The notes beneath the pieces are model-generated. The model made no database searches. It was not told where the DNA came from and saw only the letters and a program-made list of their open reading frames with translations. From Paraburkholderia sp. (GTDB lineage Bacteria > Pseudomonadota > Gammaproteobacteria > Burkholderiales > Burkholderiaceae), in the NCBI RefSeq assembly GCF_026225065.1, contig NZ_JAMFSB010000411.1:1-46730 (forward strand): a DNA stretch of 46,730 nt. The letters are read 5' to 3'. The first letter of the stretch is position 1. Every line of letters starts with the position of its first letter. The position numbers and the translations under genes are program-made. Below, piece by piece: positions 1 through 7,629 of the stretch.

Positions 1-108
1 ACCCGCCTTGCCGTCGCGAACCCAGTCGACACTGCAATCCGCATCCTTCAATGCGCGAAGCAGGCTTTCGCCAATCTGCACATCCTCTTCAACCAGTAAA
101 ACTCGCAT
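1..108 (-). CDS. Response regulator, N-terminal fragment (OmpR/QseB-like), cut by window edge
   Basis: Only the first 36 codons are in the window; the gene runs off the left edge. The reading begins MRVLLVEEDVQIGES, the first beta strand and acidic pocket of a CheY-like receiver domain. The acidic pair is E7-E8 where most family members have E-D or D-D. The layout (MRVLLVE start, no leader) is typical of QseB/TctD-like OmpR-family regulators, but the DNA-binding domain is not visible, so the subfamily is an inference. The start is the ATG at 106-108 on the minus strand. No histidine kinase partner is visible; one would probably lie to the left. Confidence 0.8.
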   Translation of the reverse strand, partial: MRVLLVEEDVQIGESLLRALKDADCSVDWVRDGKAG

Positions 109-426
109 GATGTCCCACCGTTCTGGATAGCGTTCGCTCTACGTCGGCCGCACGCTATTGAAACTGGAAATCCCCCTGTTGATTCGGATAACGTATTGTG
201 TTGGGCTTAAATCACCTGGAATTCACATTTGTGAAGAGTCTTGCGCATCCCCGCGCATGGTTTTGCCCTGGATCGAATCACGACAAGTGGTCGTCTTGAT
301 ACTACGGGGCGCAGTGTGCAGGATTTTCTGGAATAGCGAAAATACCGACTGCCGATGCCAATATAAGCAGCGCATATAGCTCGCACCGCCCATGGTGATT
401 TCCAGCCCGCCAGGCGCGGGCTGCCG
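109..426. other. Gene-free stretch upstream of the response regulator
   Basis: This 318-base gap separates the response regulator start from the stop codon of the acyltransferase gene. Reading frames in it are short and lack gene-like composition. The only structure I can support is the 47-bp element at 338-384, which recurs at 4131-4177. The gap should also hold the response regulator promoter, but I could not pick hexamers with confidence. Confidence 0.5.
338..384 (-). promoter_or_regulatory. Copy A of a 47-bp duplicated upstream element
   Basis: The 47 bases align without gaps to 4131-4177 with 35 of 47 identical. Identity is concentrated in four blocks: GAAAATAC, CGATGC, TATAAGC and ATAGCTCGC (plus-strand reading). 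It contains ATA-N9-TAT at 363-377, the spacing reported for NAC-type LysR regulators. It lies about 230 bases upstream of the response regulator start, on that gene's upstream side. The block pattern suggests a bound or transcribed control element rather than coding remains. The function is inferred. Confidence 0.5.
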
Positions 427-1689
427 TTACTGGCAAGCGGAATCCAGTCTCTTCACGACACTTTCCGAGATCGCCCGCATGACCGCGGGGTCGATGAACT
501 CTTCCGCGTACACGGTGTTTGCGACCAGCAATCCGTCGAAAATCGCGACCGAAACGTTGGGGAAATTCTTCAAGCCACACGCATAATCAAAGCCGGTCAC
601 TTTCAGCCGCTGTGTCGGCCAACGAAATTTGATCGCCTGCATGTCGGAGACATTGAGCGCAACAGGTGGTTGTTGCATTCCGCCAAACAATCTCGGGTAA
701 TTCAGGTAAGTATGAAACACTGAACCGTTAGTCACGCCCTCGTGGATATCGTGAAAAACGAGTTTCGCGATGTCGAAGAGGGGACGATCCAGATCGGGGA
801 TCCGCGTGATGTGTCCTGTAATGGCCGTAAACACGAGTTCATGCGAAACGTGCGGTTCAAGCCTGCGGCGCATATCGACGCTCGATCGCATCAGAATCTG
901 CCGCGGCTGCTCTGTCGCCACGTCGCCAATCGCGAGCGCAAACGCGGCGAGCAGAAGCGAGTGCACTGAGGAACCGTGCGCATGGGCTGCGGCGTGGATT
1001 CGCTGCATGGCGTCTGCCTGGATCATCGTCCGCTCGAGGCGTCGCCTCGGAGGCCCACCATCTTGCCGCGCCCGCGGCGGGATTTGCGCAAATGCCCCCG
1101 AATACGAAATGGGGACGCCTAGGTGGTCTGCTGGAAGCGCGGCCAGGCTTTGACTCACCGCCGCATCGAGCGGGCTCGGAACGGACTGTGTCTCCAACGC
1201 CGGGGCTATGCCGCGCACGATGCAATCGCAGATGTAAGCAAGACAGGCATGCAGTTCGACGAGCGACGTCGCGTCTGTCACTGCGTGCGTGCTTAGCATG
1301 AAGACGTCGAGCGTATCGTCACCGGCAATGACGTGGAGACTGTAGATTTTTTTCCGCGTATCCAGCTCGGCATTCAGCAACTTCGCATATAAGCCATCGG
1401 CGGAACACCGATCGGCAGACAACCAGGATTCAACCGCCTGCCAGTTGTCCGTCCGCTCCACGTATTGCCCATCCTCAACGACCGCACGGAGAATGCTGTA
1501 GCGAGCCTCCAGACACGCCACGGCGGTGTCAAATTGCTCCCTGTTGATCGCGCCTGCGATACTGCTCCGGCTCACCACATTCGTGTGCGTCTGCATGTAG
1601 ATCATCTCTGTCGGCGAGGCGCGGCGATATATTCTTCTCGCGGTCCGTGGCCGGCTTTGGGAGGTAAGTTCGCAGTGAAGGCTCTGCAT
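427..1689 (-). CDS. Condensation-superfamily acyltransferase (PapA5 / alcohol acetyltransferase-like)
   Basis: A 420-residue protein of the CoA-dependent acyltransferase / NRPS condensation fold. The catalytic HxxxD motif is H135-A-V-T-D139, preceded by the strand LDVFMLST. The N-terminal SPTE...THTNV stretch (about residues 26-38) matches the start of PapA5-like and alcohol O-acetyltransferase-like stand-alone proteins, which supports the first ATG; AGGAGC lies 7 bases upstream. Family members move an acyl group from CoA or a carrier protein to an alcohol or amine. No polyketide synthase, carrier protein or lipid gene is adjacent, so the substrate cannot be deduced. The fold is well supported; the exact activity is not. 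Confidence 0.72.
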   Translation of the reverse strand: MQSLHCELTSQSRPRTARRIYRRASPTEMIYMQTHTNVVSRSSIAGAINREQFDTAVACLEARYSILRAVVEDGQYVERTDNWQAVESWLSADRCSADGLYAKLLNAELDTRKKIYSLHVIAGDDTLDVFMLSTHAVTDATSLVELHACLAYICDCIVRGIAPALETQSVPSPLDAAVSQSLAALPADHLGVPISYSGAFAQIPPRARQDGGPPRRRLERTMIQADAMQRIHAAAHAHGSSVHSLLLAAFALAIGDVATEQPRQILMRSSVDMRRRLEPHVSHELVFTAITGHITRIPDLDRPLFDIAKLVFHDIHEGVTNGSVFHTYLNYPRLFGGMQQPPVALNVSDMQAIKFRWPTQRLKVTGFDYACGLKNFPNVSVAIFDGLLVANTVYAEEFIDPAVMRAISESVVKRLDSACQ

Positions 1690-1993
1690 GGTGGGCTCCT
1701 GACAAAAAAATCAAATGAAAATGGGGCGGCCGGTCCACGATGGCGGCAATCTCTGGCCACTTCTTCGGGTTCCGGGCCAAGCCGTCGCTTGACGGTCTGA
1801 TCACGCAGACAATTTAGGCCGCGAATATGAGGTGGGAATTAGAACGACTGGGACGAAGCGCAGATAATTCGCCGCTAATTGTCGATGTGAAAAATCCGGC
1901 ATGCCGCCGCCTCGCTGGCTGCAGGTCCCTGAACCTTCATCAGCCGGTTTAATCTATGGCTCAACAGGACATTTTTGCCAAAACGAGGTCATC
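1690..1993. other. Divergent intergenic region
   Basis: About 300 bases separate the divergent acyltransferase and DUF2165 genes, so promoters for both must lie here. I see no convincing sigma-70 hexamer pair and no coding sequence. An upstream ATG at 1901 would add 31 residues to the DUF2165 protein, but those residues look unlike the family and lack a ribosome site. Confidence 0.4.
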
Positions 1994-2491
1994 GTGACTA
2001 TCCGTGTTTCCAAACTGCTGCTCGTAATGTCGATGGCGCTGCTCGCGTCGCTTGTGAGCTTCGGCAACCTCACCGACTACGGCAGCAACCTCGCGTTCGT
2101 GCAGCACGTCTTCCGCATGGATACGATCTTTCCGGGCAGCGCGATCGGTTATCGCGCGATAACGTCGCCTGTCATCCAGAACGCAGGTTATGTATCAATC
2201 ATTGCGCTTGAGACCGTGGTCGCCGTCTGCTGCTGGATCGGCGCCTTCAATATGTGGCGCGCGCGCCGCGCGGACCGTGGCGCATTCAACCGCTCGAAAC
2301 GGCGGGCGATTGCCGGACTCACGCTCGGGTTCCTCACGTGGCAGGTCGCCTTCATGTCGATCGGCGGCGAATGGTTCGGAATGTGGATGTCCTCTACGTG
2401 GAATGGCGAGGAAAGCGCGTTCCGGTTCTTCGCGACATTTTCCCTCGTGCTGATCTTCTTGAGTCTGCGCAATGACGATATCGCTGAATAG
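1994..2491 (+). CDS. DUF2165 family small integral membrane protein
   Basis: A predicted inner-membrane protein of 165 residues. The GTG start at 1994 is chosen because the product then begins TIRVSKLLLV, as family members do, and a GAGG ribosome site sits 5-8 bases upstream. The conserved family core NLTDYGSNLAFVQHV follows the first membrane helix. About four hydrophobic helices can be drawn (about residues 5-22, 65-85, 100-120, 140-160), separated by a basic loop RARRADRGAFNRSKRRA. The function of the family is unknown. Its stop codon is 31 bases from the stop of the convergent AtuA-type gene. Confidence 0.85.
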   Translation: MTIRVSKLLLVMSMALLASLVSFGNLTDYGSNLAFVQHVFRMDTIFPGSAIGYRAITSPVIQNAGYVSIIALETVVAVCCWIGAFNMWRARRADRGAFNRSKRRAIAGLTLGFLTWQVAFMSIGGEWFGMWMSSTWNGEESAFRFFATFSLVLIFLSLRNDDIAE

Positions 2492-2522
2492 GGTTGCACT
2501 GGTGCGCAACAACCTACTAGCT

Positions 2523-4067
2523 TTATGCGAACATCGGAATGACCAGCCGCTCCAGCATGGACTGCTGTCGAGCGCCAAATACATCGCGTTCACCGGGCGC
2601 GAGCGACGCCGATACGATCGGCTTCTCCAAGGTGATCTTGATCGCGTTGCAGTTGTCGACGAAATAAGTGCCCAACACTGAGGTCAGCTCGAAGCCCAGT
2701 TCGTCCGCCACATTGCGCGCGCAGAAGAAGTTCGAGCGCAGTGCCGCCTCATACGCGTCCTTCGATACGAACAGCACGTCGAATGTTATCCAGTTGATGC
2801 CTGCGTTTGCGCTTCGGATCACACGGGCGATGTCGAGCAAAGGCCGGCTTCCCGATGGCGTCGCTTGTGGCGGCACGTCCTCGATCGCGCAGAGCGTTCT
2901 GTCGTCGAGATTCTGCGTGCCTGCCGGTTCGCCCACGTCGAAATACTCTGCTTTCGCCTCCCCTGTCCTGCTCCATTCGCGGCCATTTGCGCTGTAGTAG
3001 TGAACAGGAAACATCCGGTTGTGAATGACGTCTTCGTTTTGAAGGAGGTGATAGAGCGTCCATTCATACGTATCGGGCGTATCGAGGTCGAACAGCGCCC
3101 CCTTGGACAAACCCACGCGACGCACGCCCTCAAGCTTGATGCTCAACGGCCACGGCTTGCCGGTGCGATAAAAGCGGCTCTTGCGAATGCCCGCGCTGCG
3201 CGTACCGACGGCGAAGAACTCCGTCTTGGCCATCGCGAGCACGCCTTCAGGAAAGAACTGCAACTGCGGGTGAGCTTGCCCATGAAGCGAATGCGCAGCG
3301 AGGGAATACGGCGTACACGAACGGTTCTCGTCGGGTGCGATAAAAACCGCACTGCCGTCGTCGTAAATCTCCGCCACGAGACAGTCCGATGGCGAGCCGG
3401 GATCGCAAGCGAGCGCACCGGACTCGAGCACATGCCCGACGTGATAGGCAAGCCCCGGCGCGATGCCGCAGCGGAGCATGTCGGCTGCGAAGAGCGTCGC
3501 GCCACACGAACGGCCCGCGAAGACATACTTCGCGCCGCCATGCAGCGCTGCAAGCAGCGGATGGATGCCCATCTGCCCGACGATCGTGCTTTCGCGCAGC
3601 GACGCTTCATCGAGCGCGGGTCCCGCGCCGAGCGGGTGCAATGCTCCGGCGCGCGCTTCATCGATCACGATAGCCGGATCCAGTTCAGACCGGATGACGG
3701 CCACTTTCGCATCGCGCACGTCGAGTTCTTCGAATACCTCTCTGGCGACCTCGAGCATCCAGTCGAGATTCCGATTACCGCCCGCCATCCCGCAGTTACC
3801 GAGAATCACCGGGGCCGCGACAAGTTCTACGGCCTCGACCATCTTGCGAAAGTCTTTCTTGAGCGCATCACGCTCGAAGTATTGGGCGCCGCTGCCAGGG
3901 CAATACGGACCCGCACTCATCGAACCTGCGTTGGCGATCACAGCGTCGATACGGCCAGCCAGCGCCTTTTGCAGCGATTCCTGCGGGAATCCGGCACCCA
4001 ATGCGGCGCTCGTGGCGACCACCCGATAGATTAATTTCGCCACGCCACCAACCCTCACGCCATGCAT
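2523..4067 (-). CDS. AtuA-family (DUF1446) protein fused to a C-terminal DUF4387 domain
   Basis: A 514-residue cytoplasmic protein. Residues about 1-390 look like the AtuA/DUF1446 family, named after acyclic terpene utilisation in Pseudomonas. Conserved stretches include ANAGSMSAGPYCPG, VILGNCGMAGGN and the Gly-rich KYVFAGRSCGATLFAADM. From about residue 412 the sequence switches to a DUF4387-like domain (VIRSANAGINWITFDVLF ... GERDVFGARQQ). In many genomes these are separate neighbouring genes; here they are one chain. Catalytic function is not firmly established for either domain, though they usually accompany acyl-CoA or carboxylic acid catabolism. A LysR gene lies just upstream on the same strand, and GAGG precedes the chosen ATG. 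The fusion call is by eye. Confidence 0.78.
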   Translation of the reverse strand: MHGVRVGGVAKLIYRVVATSAALGAGFPQESLQKALAGRIDAVIANAGSMSAGPYCPGSGAQYFERDALKKDFRKMVEAVELVAAPVILGNCGMAGGNRNLDWMLEVAREVFEELDVRDAKVAVIRSELDPAIVIDEARAGALHPLGAGPALDEASLRESTIVGQMGIHPLLAALHGGAKYVFAGRSCGATLFAADMLRCGIAPGLAYHVGHVLESGALACDPGSPSDCLVAEIYDDGSAVFIAPDENRSCTPYSLAAHSLHGQAHPQLQFFPEGVLAMAKTEFFAVGTRSAGIRKSRFYRTGKPWPLSIKLEGVRRVGLSKGALFDLDTPDTYEWTLYHLLQNEDVIHNRMFPVHYYSANGREWSRTGEAKAEYFDVGEPAGTQNLDDRTLCAIEDVPPQATPSGSRPLLDIARVIRSANAGINWITFDVLFVSKDAYEAALRSNFFCARNVADELGFELTSVLGTYFVDNCNAIKITLEKPIVSASLAPGERDVFGARQQSMLERLVIPMFA

Positions 4068-4130
4068 CGGACGACCTCATGTCGTCTCCAGGATGCCAAG
4101 GCCCAAGTCTGAGCGCTTTTTCAGGATGGG

Positions 4131-4177
4131 GAAAATACTGTCTTGCGATGCGGGTATAAGCGGCCGCGATAGCTCGC
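4131..4177 (-). promoter_or_regulatory. Copy B of the 47-bp duplicated upstream element
   Basis: Ungapped match (35/47) to 338-384. It lies between the LysR stop codon (4184) and the AtuA-type start (4067), with its near edge 64 bases upstream of that start. On the minus strand the blocks read GCGAGCTAT, GCTTATA, GCATCG, GTATTTTC. The dyad is ATA-N9-GAT here. The most economical reading is a LysR-type operator with overlapping promoter for the AtuA-type gene, but no binding data support this. Confidence 0.5.
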
Positions 4178-4183
4178 CATGGG

Positions 4184-5104
4184 TCATTCCCCGACTGGTT
4201 CGACGCCGGGCACCGGGTGCTCGGACAGGTGCTGTTTCACAAAGCCCGCAATGAAATCCCGCACGGCTTCCCCCGCGGCAGAGAGCGGCGTCTCCGCAGA
4301 AGAGACGATGCTGGCCGTCAACGAAACTGCGGGTTCGATGGCTTGCGCGAAAATATTACCGGGCAGTTCGTCCGTGCCGCCAAGCGGCAAGATGGTATCG
4401 CCGACACCGGCTTGTACGGCCGCGAGCATGTCGGCACTCACGTCGGCTTCAGCCGCGACATGCGGCTCGATCCCCGCCTCTGCGAACAGCCGGTCGAGTA
4501 CAAGTCGCACGATATTCGGCTGATGCGGCAGCACGAGCGGGAGGCCCGCGAGTTCCTGAAATGTGATCGATCCAGGTCTGACCGATCCGTTTGTACGTCG
4601 CAGGAGAAAGAGCCGTCGATCGAATAGCGGCACACGGACACAACCCGCATACGGCTCACCTTCGAAGAGCACAGCAAGGTCGATGGCGTGTTCGCGAATG
4701 CTCGTGGCCAATTGAATGCTGCCAGCGGACGAAAGCTTCAGCCGCACTTTTGGCAACGCAGTGCAGCATGCCGCCATGATCGGCCCGGCGAGTTGCGCCG
4801 CAAGGGGGAAAGCCATGCCGATGGAAACGCAACCCTCCACCTCTTCGCCTTGTCCACGTACGACCTCAGGCAAGCGCTCGACGCGTCGCAGAATCGCACT
4901 CGCCTCCACGTAAAGCCGCTCGCCCGCAGCCGTGGCGTTCACGCCGCGAGCGCTGCGTTGCAGTAGCGATACGCCGAGCTGATCTTCGAGGTCGGCGATC
5001 TGCTGACTCAGGGCAGGCTGGGCCACATGGGCAACCTGTGCCGCGCGCGAGAAACTGCCGGCATCGACGATTGTCACGAAATAACGCAACTGCCGGAGTT
5101 TCAT
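4184..5104 (-). CDS. LysR family transcriptional regulator (NAC-like)
   Basis: A 306-residue regulator. The N-terminal winged helix-turn-helix (residues 1-60) reads MKLRQLRYFVTIVDAGSFS then AAQVAHVAQPALSQQI, classic LysR. The rest is a two-lobe effector-binding domain, with VSIGMAFPLAA and LPLVLPHQPNIVR marking its strands. The ATG at 5104 is preferred over one 30 bases further upstream because the family starts at MKLRQLRYF. The same-strand AtuA-type gene follows after 116 bases, and the hydrolase gene at 5393 is divergent, so either or both may be targets. The similarity to NAC/Cbl-type regulators is a by-eye judgement. Confidence 0.9.
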   Translation of the reverse strand: MKLRQLRYFVTIVDAGSFSRAAQVAHVAQPALSQQIADLEDQLGVSLLQRSARGVNATAAGERLYVEASAILRRVERLPEVVRGQGEEVEGCVSIGMAFPLAAQLAGPIMAACCTALPKVRLKLSSAGSIQLATSIREHAIDLAVLFEGEPYAGCVRVPLFDRRLFLLRRTNGSVRPGSITFQELAGLPLVLPHQPNIVRLVLDRLFAEAGIEPHVAAEADVSADMLAAVQAGVGDTILPLGGTDELPGNIFAQAIEPAVSLTASIVSSAETPLSAAGEAVRDFIAGFVKQHLSEHPVPGVEPVGE

Positions 5105-5392
5105 ATAGCAGCACCTCGTCAGAGTGGCCACCATGAAGGCATACGCGCCTGGCGCGTGGTTGTTCCGTATGGCCTGGAACCGCGCCGGCTCGGGTCAGAG
5201 GGTTTGCTCGTCGGCTATGAGTAGCAGATTCTGAAAAGCGAACGATCGGCGCTCAACGAGTCTACAGCGTTGCCGGTCGACGTACAATCCGCGCTGTTGG
5301 CGCTTCCCTGAATGCCGACGTTCGCTGGCGCTTTAACCGGCGGCGGTCTTTTGCATGTCAGAGTGACGTCGACGCAAACACTGGAGAGCGCC

Positions 5393-6376
5393 GTGAGATT
5401 AATGGCCATGATCACCACTCTTTTTGCGCTGGCTGCTGCGCCTGCCTTCGCCGCCGATGTCGGTTTCGAGGAGGTCAAGATAGCGAGCGGCGCAGAGCCG
5501 CCGCTAACGGCCGGGATCTGGTATCCGACCGACACCCCGGCGACACCGCACGCCTTGGGCAACGTCACCCAGACTGTGGCGCCGGACGCTCCGATCGCGG
5601 GTCATCGCCTGCCGCTGGTGGTGATGTCGCACGGCGGAGGCGGATGGTACGACGGCCACTACGATACGGCTCTTGCTCTCGCTCACGCCGGCTTCGTGGT
5701 GGCCTCGGTCAGTCACACCGGCGACACGTTCGATGACCAGAGCCGGGTCTTGCAATTGTGGCGCCGTCCCGCCCAGCTTCACCTGCTGGTTGACTACATG
5801 CTTGACGAGTGGCGTGGGCATGGACGGCTGAATGCGGCCCGTGTCGGCGCGTTCGGCTTTTCCAACGGCGGCTTCACCGTGCTCGTAGCCGCAGGCGGGA
5901 CCCCGGACCTCGCCCAGATCGCCCCGTATTGCGACGCCCACCCCGATCATGACCTCTGCGCGACTCTGAAACAGGCCGGCGTCGATCCCCGTCTCAGCGA
6001 CGATGTTCCCGCCGGCGCCTGGGTTCACGATCCACGTATCAGGGCCGCAGTCATCGCTGCGCCCGCGTTCGGTTTTGCCTTCGGCAGCGCTGGGTTAAGC
6101 AGCGTGCACATCCCCGTGCAGCTCTGGCGAGCCGCTGACGATCGTCATCAACCGCATCCCTACTACGAGGAAGCCGTCCGCGCCGACCTGCCCCGCCCGC
6201 CGGAATATCACGTGGTCGCCAACGCAGGCCATTACGACTTTCTGCCACCGTGCGATGCGCGTCTGTCGCGGAAGAAGCCGGAAATCTGCGACAGCCAGCC
6301 GGGCTTCGACCGCGCGGCGTTCCATGACCAATTCAACGCCAGCGTGGTGCAGTTTTTCCAGGCAACGCTGCGATAG
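5393..6376 (+). CDS. Exported alpha/beta hydrolase (dienelactone hydrolase / PAF-acetylhydrolase-like)
   Basis: A 327-residue predicted periplasmic hydrolase. The GTG at 5393 is chosen: GGAGAG lies 5 bases before it and the product opens with a cleavable signal peptide ending APAFA-ADV (about residues 1-21). The oxyanion region is VVMSHGGGGW, the nucleophile elbow is GFSNGG, the acid is probably in WRAADDRHQP and the base is the His of NAGHYDF. That gives a full Ser-Asp-His triad. Four Cys in the mature part (CDAHPDHDLC and PPCDARLSRKKPEIC) fit disulphides in an exported protein. The substrate is unknown. The gene is divergent from the LysR regulator and may be under its control. Confidence 0.82.
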   Translation: MRLMAMITTLFALAAAPAFAADVGFEEVKIASGAEPPLTAGIWYPTDTPATPHALGNVTQTVAPDAPIAGHRLPLVVMSHGGGGWYDGHYDTALALAHAGFVVASVSHTGDTFDDQSRVLQLWRRPAQLHLLVDYMLDEWRGHGRLNAARVGAFGFSNGGFTVLVAAGGTPDLAQIAPYCDAHPDHDLCATLKQAGVDPRLSDDVPAGAWVHDPRIRAAVIAAPAFGFAFGSAGLSSVHIPVQLWRAADDRHQPHPYYEEAVRADLPRPPEYHVVANAGHYDFLPPCDARLSRKKPEICDSQPGFDRAAFHDQFNASVVQFFQATLR

Positions 6377-6474
6377 TCAATTTCCCGTCTTTAGTGCACT
6401 CGTGGTGGGTCGATCCGCGAACTGTCGAGGCTTGCGCTTGTCGGAATTGCATAGACTCGTTACAGGATAAATGG

Positions 6475-7026
6475 ATGGCGCTCTCTGTAAGCCAAAAGAA
6501 AGTCCGTGCCACGGTGGCCCAGCTCGCCGCCGCAGTGCTATTCAGCGCGAGCGGCGCGTGTTTTGGCCAGGCTTCCGGTACTGCGAATACTGCAGATACT
6601 CCGGATACCGCGCCCGCAAGTGTCGAAGTTGCCCCTCCGATTGCCGCCTCCGAAGTTCCCGCCGAGCCGGGATGTTCCTCGGTAGTACTCAGTTGCAATA
6701 CGCCGTCGCGGCCCATTGCTCCTGAACATCAGTTGCTCGATCCGGCCACGGCGCGCGATCAGGCGCAGCGCGCGCAAGCGCAGGCAGATCAAACCGCAGC
6801 CGAGCAGGCTTTGCAGCGACGCATCGAGTTCGAGCGTGAGCATCCGAACACGATCTTTGTGTACGGGGACAAGCCAACTCCACAAGAAAGCGTATCCGAT
6901 GTCTTCAACCGGACGCTTGGCGTACCCACTACGACCCTGACCACCTCGACCTTTGACTCGAGGGGACGCCGGACCGAATGCGTGACTGCCTGCCGTGGGC
7001 CGCTTTGCTGTGTCACGACGCCCTAG
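6475..7026 (+). CDS. Exported hypothetical protein, Cys-rich tail
   Basis: I do not recognise this 183-residue protein. With the ATG at 6475 (ACAGGA 7 bases upstream) it starts MALSVSQKKVRATVAQLA and carries a signal peptide with likely cleavage near SGACFGQA. A Pro/Ala/Glu-rich low-complexity region follows, then an Ala/Gln-rich segment rich in RDQAQRAQAQADQ that could form a short coiled coil, then a compact tail with ECVTACRGPLCC. Two further Cys lie near GCSSVVLSC. The pattern suggests an envelope protein with disulphides. Its stop codon is 18 bases from that of the convergent NTF2-like gene. Confidence 0.65.
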   Translation: MALSVSQKKVRATVAQLAAAVLFSASGACFGQASGTANTADTPDTAPASVEVAPPIAASEVPAEPGCSSVVLSCNTPSRPIAPEHQLLDPATARDQAQRAQAQADQTAAEQALQRRIEFEREHPNTIFVYGDKPTPQESVSDVFNRTLGVPTTTLTTSTFDSRGRRTECVTACRGPLCCVTTP

Positions 7027-7044
7027 GGCCTCGAACACGCTTTG

Positions 7045-7473
7045 TCAACGCTTGAAAATAGCCTTCGTCGTATCGAAGTCGATCGGAGAGGAGGTATGTT
7101 CGTGGATAATTTTCCACGCGTCGTCCTTCCGCCTGAGCGTCACGGTCATCCGATTGTCCAGCGAGCGCAAATCCGCGCCGTCGGCATTGACCGCTTTGTA
7201 TGTCACGAAGGCGTGGATAACGGCGAGGTCCTGGGCGACGGTCGTTTGTGCGTCGCTGAAATCAACGATAACGCGTTCCGTACCCAGCGAGTCGAACCAG
7301 GTCACCACCATTTCTCGCCAGGACGCGATGCCGGTGTAAGACCATGCGCCCCACATGTCGAAGACCGATACGTGCGGGTCATACAGCGCAACGAACGAGT
7401 CGACGTTCTTTGCGAATACCGCAGCTTTGTAGTCATCCAGAACCTGCAGGATCGGATTGTCGGCTTTGTCCAC
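7045..7473 (-). CDS. NTF2-like / SnoaL-like small protein
   Basis: A 142-residue cytoplasmic protein with the cone-shaped alpha+beta fold of the NTF2-like superfamily. Visible marks are the N-terminal helix ILQVLDDYKAAVFAKNVDSF, the loop ALYDPHVSVFDMWG, and C-terminal strands MTVTLRRKDDAWKIIHEHTS. The final WKIIHEH motif is typical of YybH/SnoaL-like and CaMKII-association-type proteins. Such proteins range from isomerases and dehydratases to pure binding domains, so no reaction is assigned. It stands alone on the minus strand. Confidence 0.82.
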   Translation of the reverse strand: MDKADNPILQVLDDYKAAVFAKNVDSFVALYDPHVSVFDMWGAWSYTGIASWREMVVTWFDSLGTERVIVDFSDAQTTVAQDLAVIHAFVTYKAVNADGADLRSLDNRMTVTLRRKDDAWKIIHEHTSSPIDFDTTKAIFKR

Positions 7474-7599
7474 TGTGTTTTCTCCTGGGTCGGATTGCCA
7501 TGGCGGCTGGAACCCGATTACAACAGCAAACCCTCGGCTGTTGACCGGTTGCGTTCAAAGCAACGACGTTTGAACCCCGGCAGGATCGACATCTACCAG

Positions 7600-7629
7600 A
7601 AAAAAACCCGTGAACTACAACTCGCTCAC
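7600..7629 (-). terminator. Probable rho-independent terminator at the end of the PTS operon
   Basis: On the minus strand a 6-bp stem with one G-U pair (GTGAGC / GTTCAC) and an 8-base loop is followed by GGG and seven T. The hairpin overlaps the last codons and stop of the HPr-Enzyme I gene (TAG at 7615-7617). The stem is modest, so strength is uncertain, but the position at the end of a long same-strand gene run fits. Confidence 0.4.

Noticed and set aside
2865..4034. Long plus-strand reading opposite the AtuA-type gene (and similar ones at 10469-11767, 13665-14912, 17590-18663, 23968-25227, 42942-44204)
   Set aside because: They are antisense to clearly recognisable genes, rich in Arg, His and Ala, and match no family. 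High-GC third positions keep these frames open.
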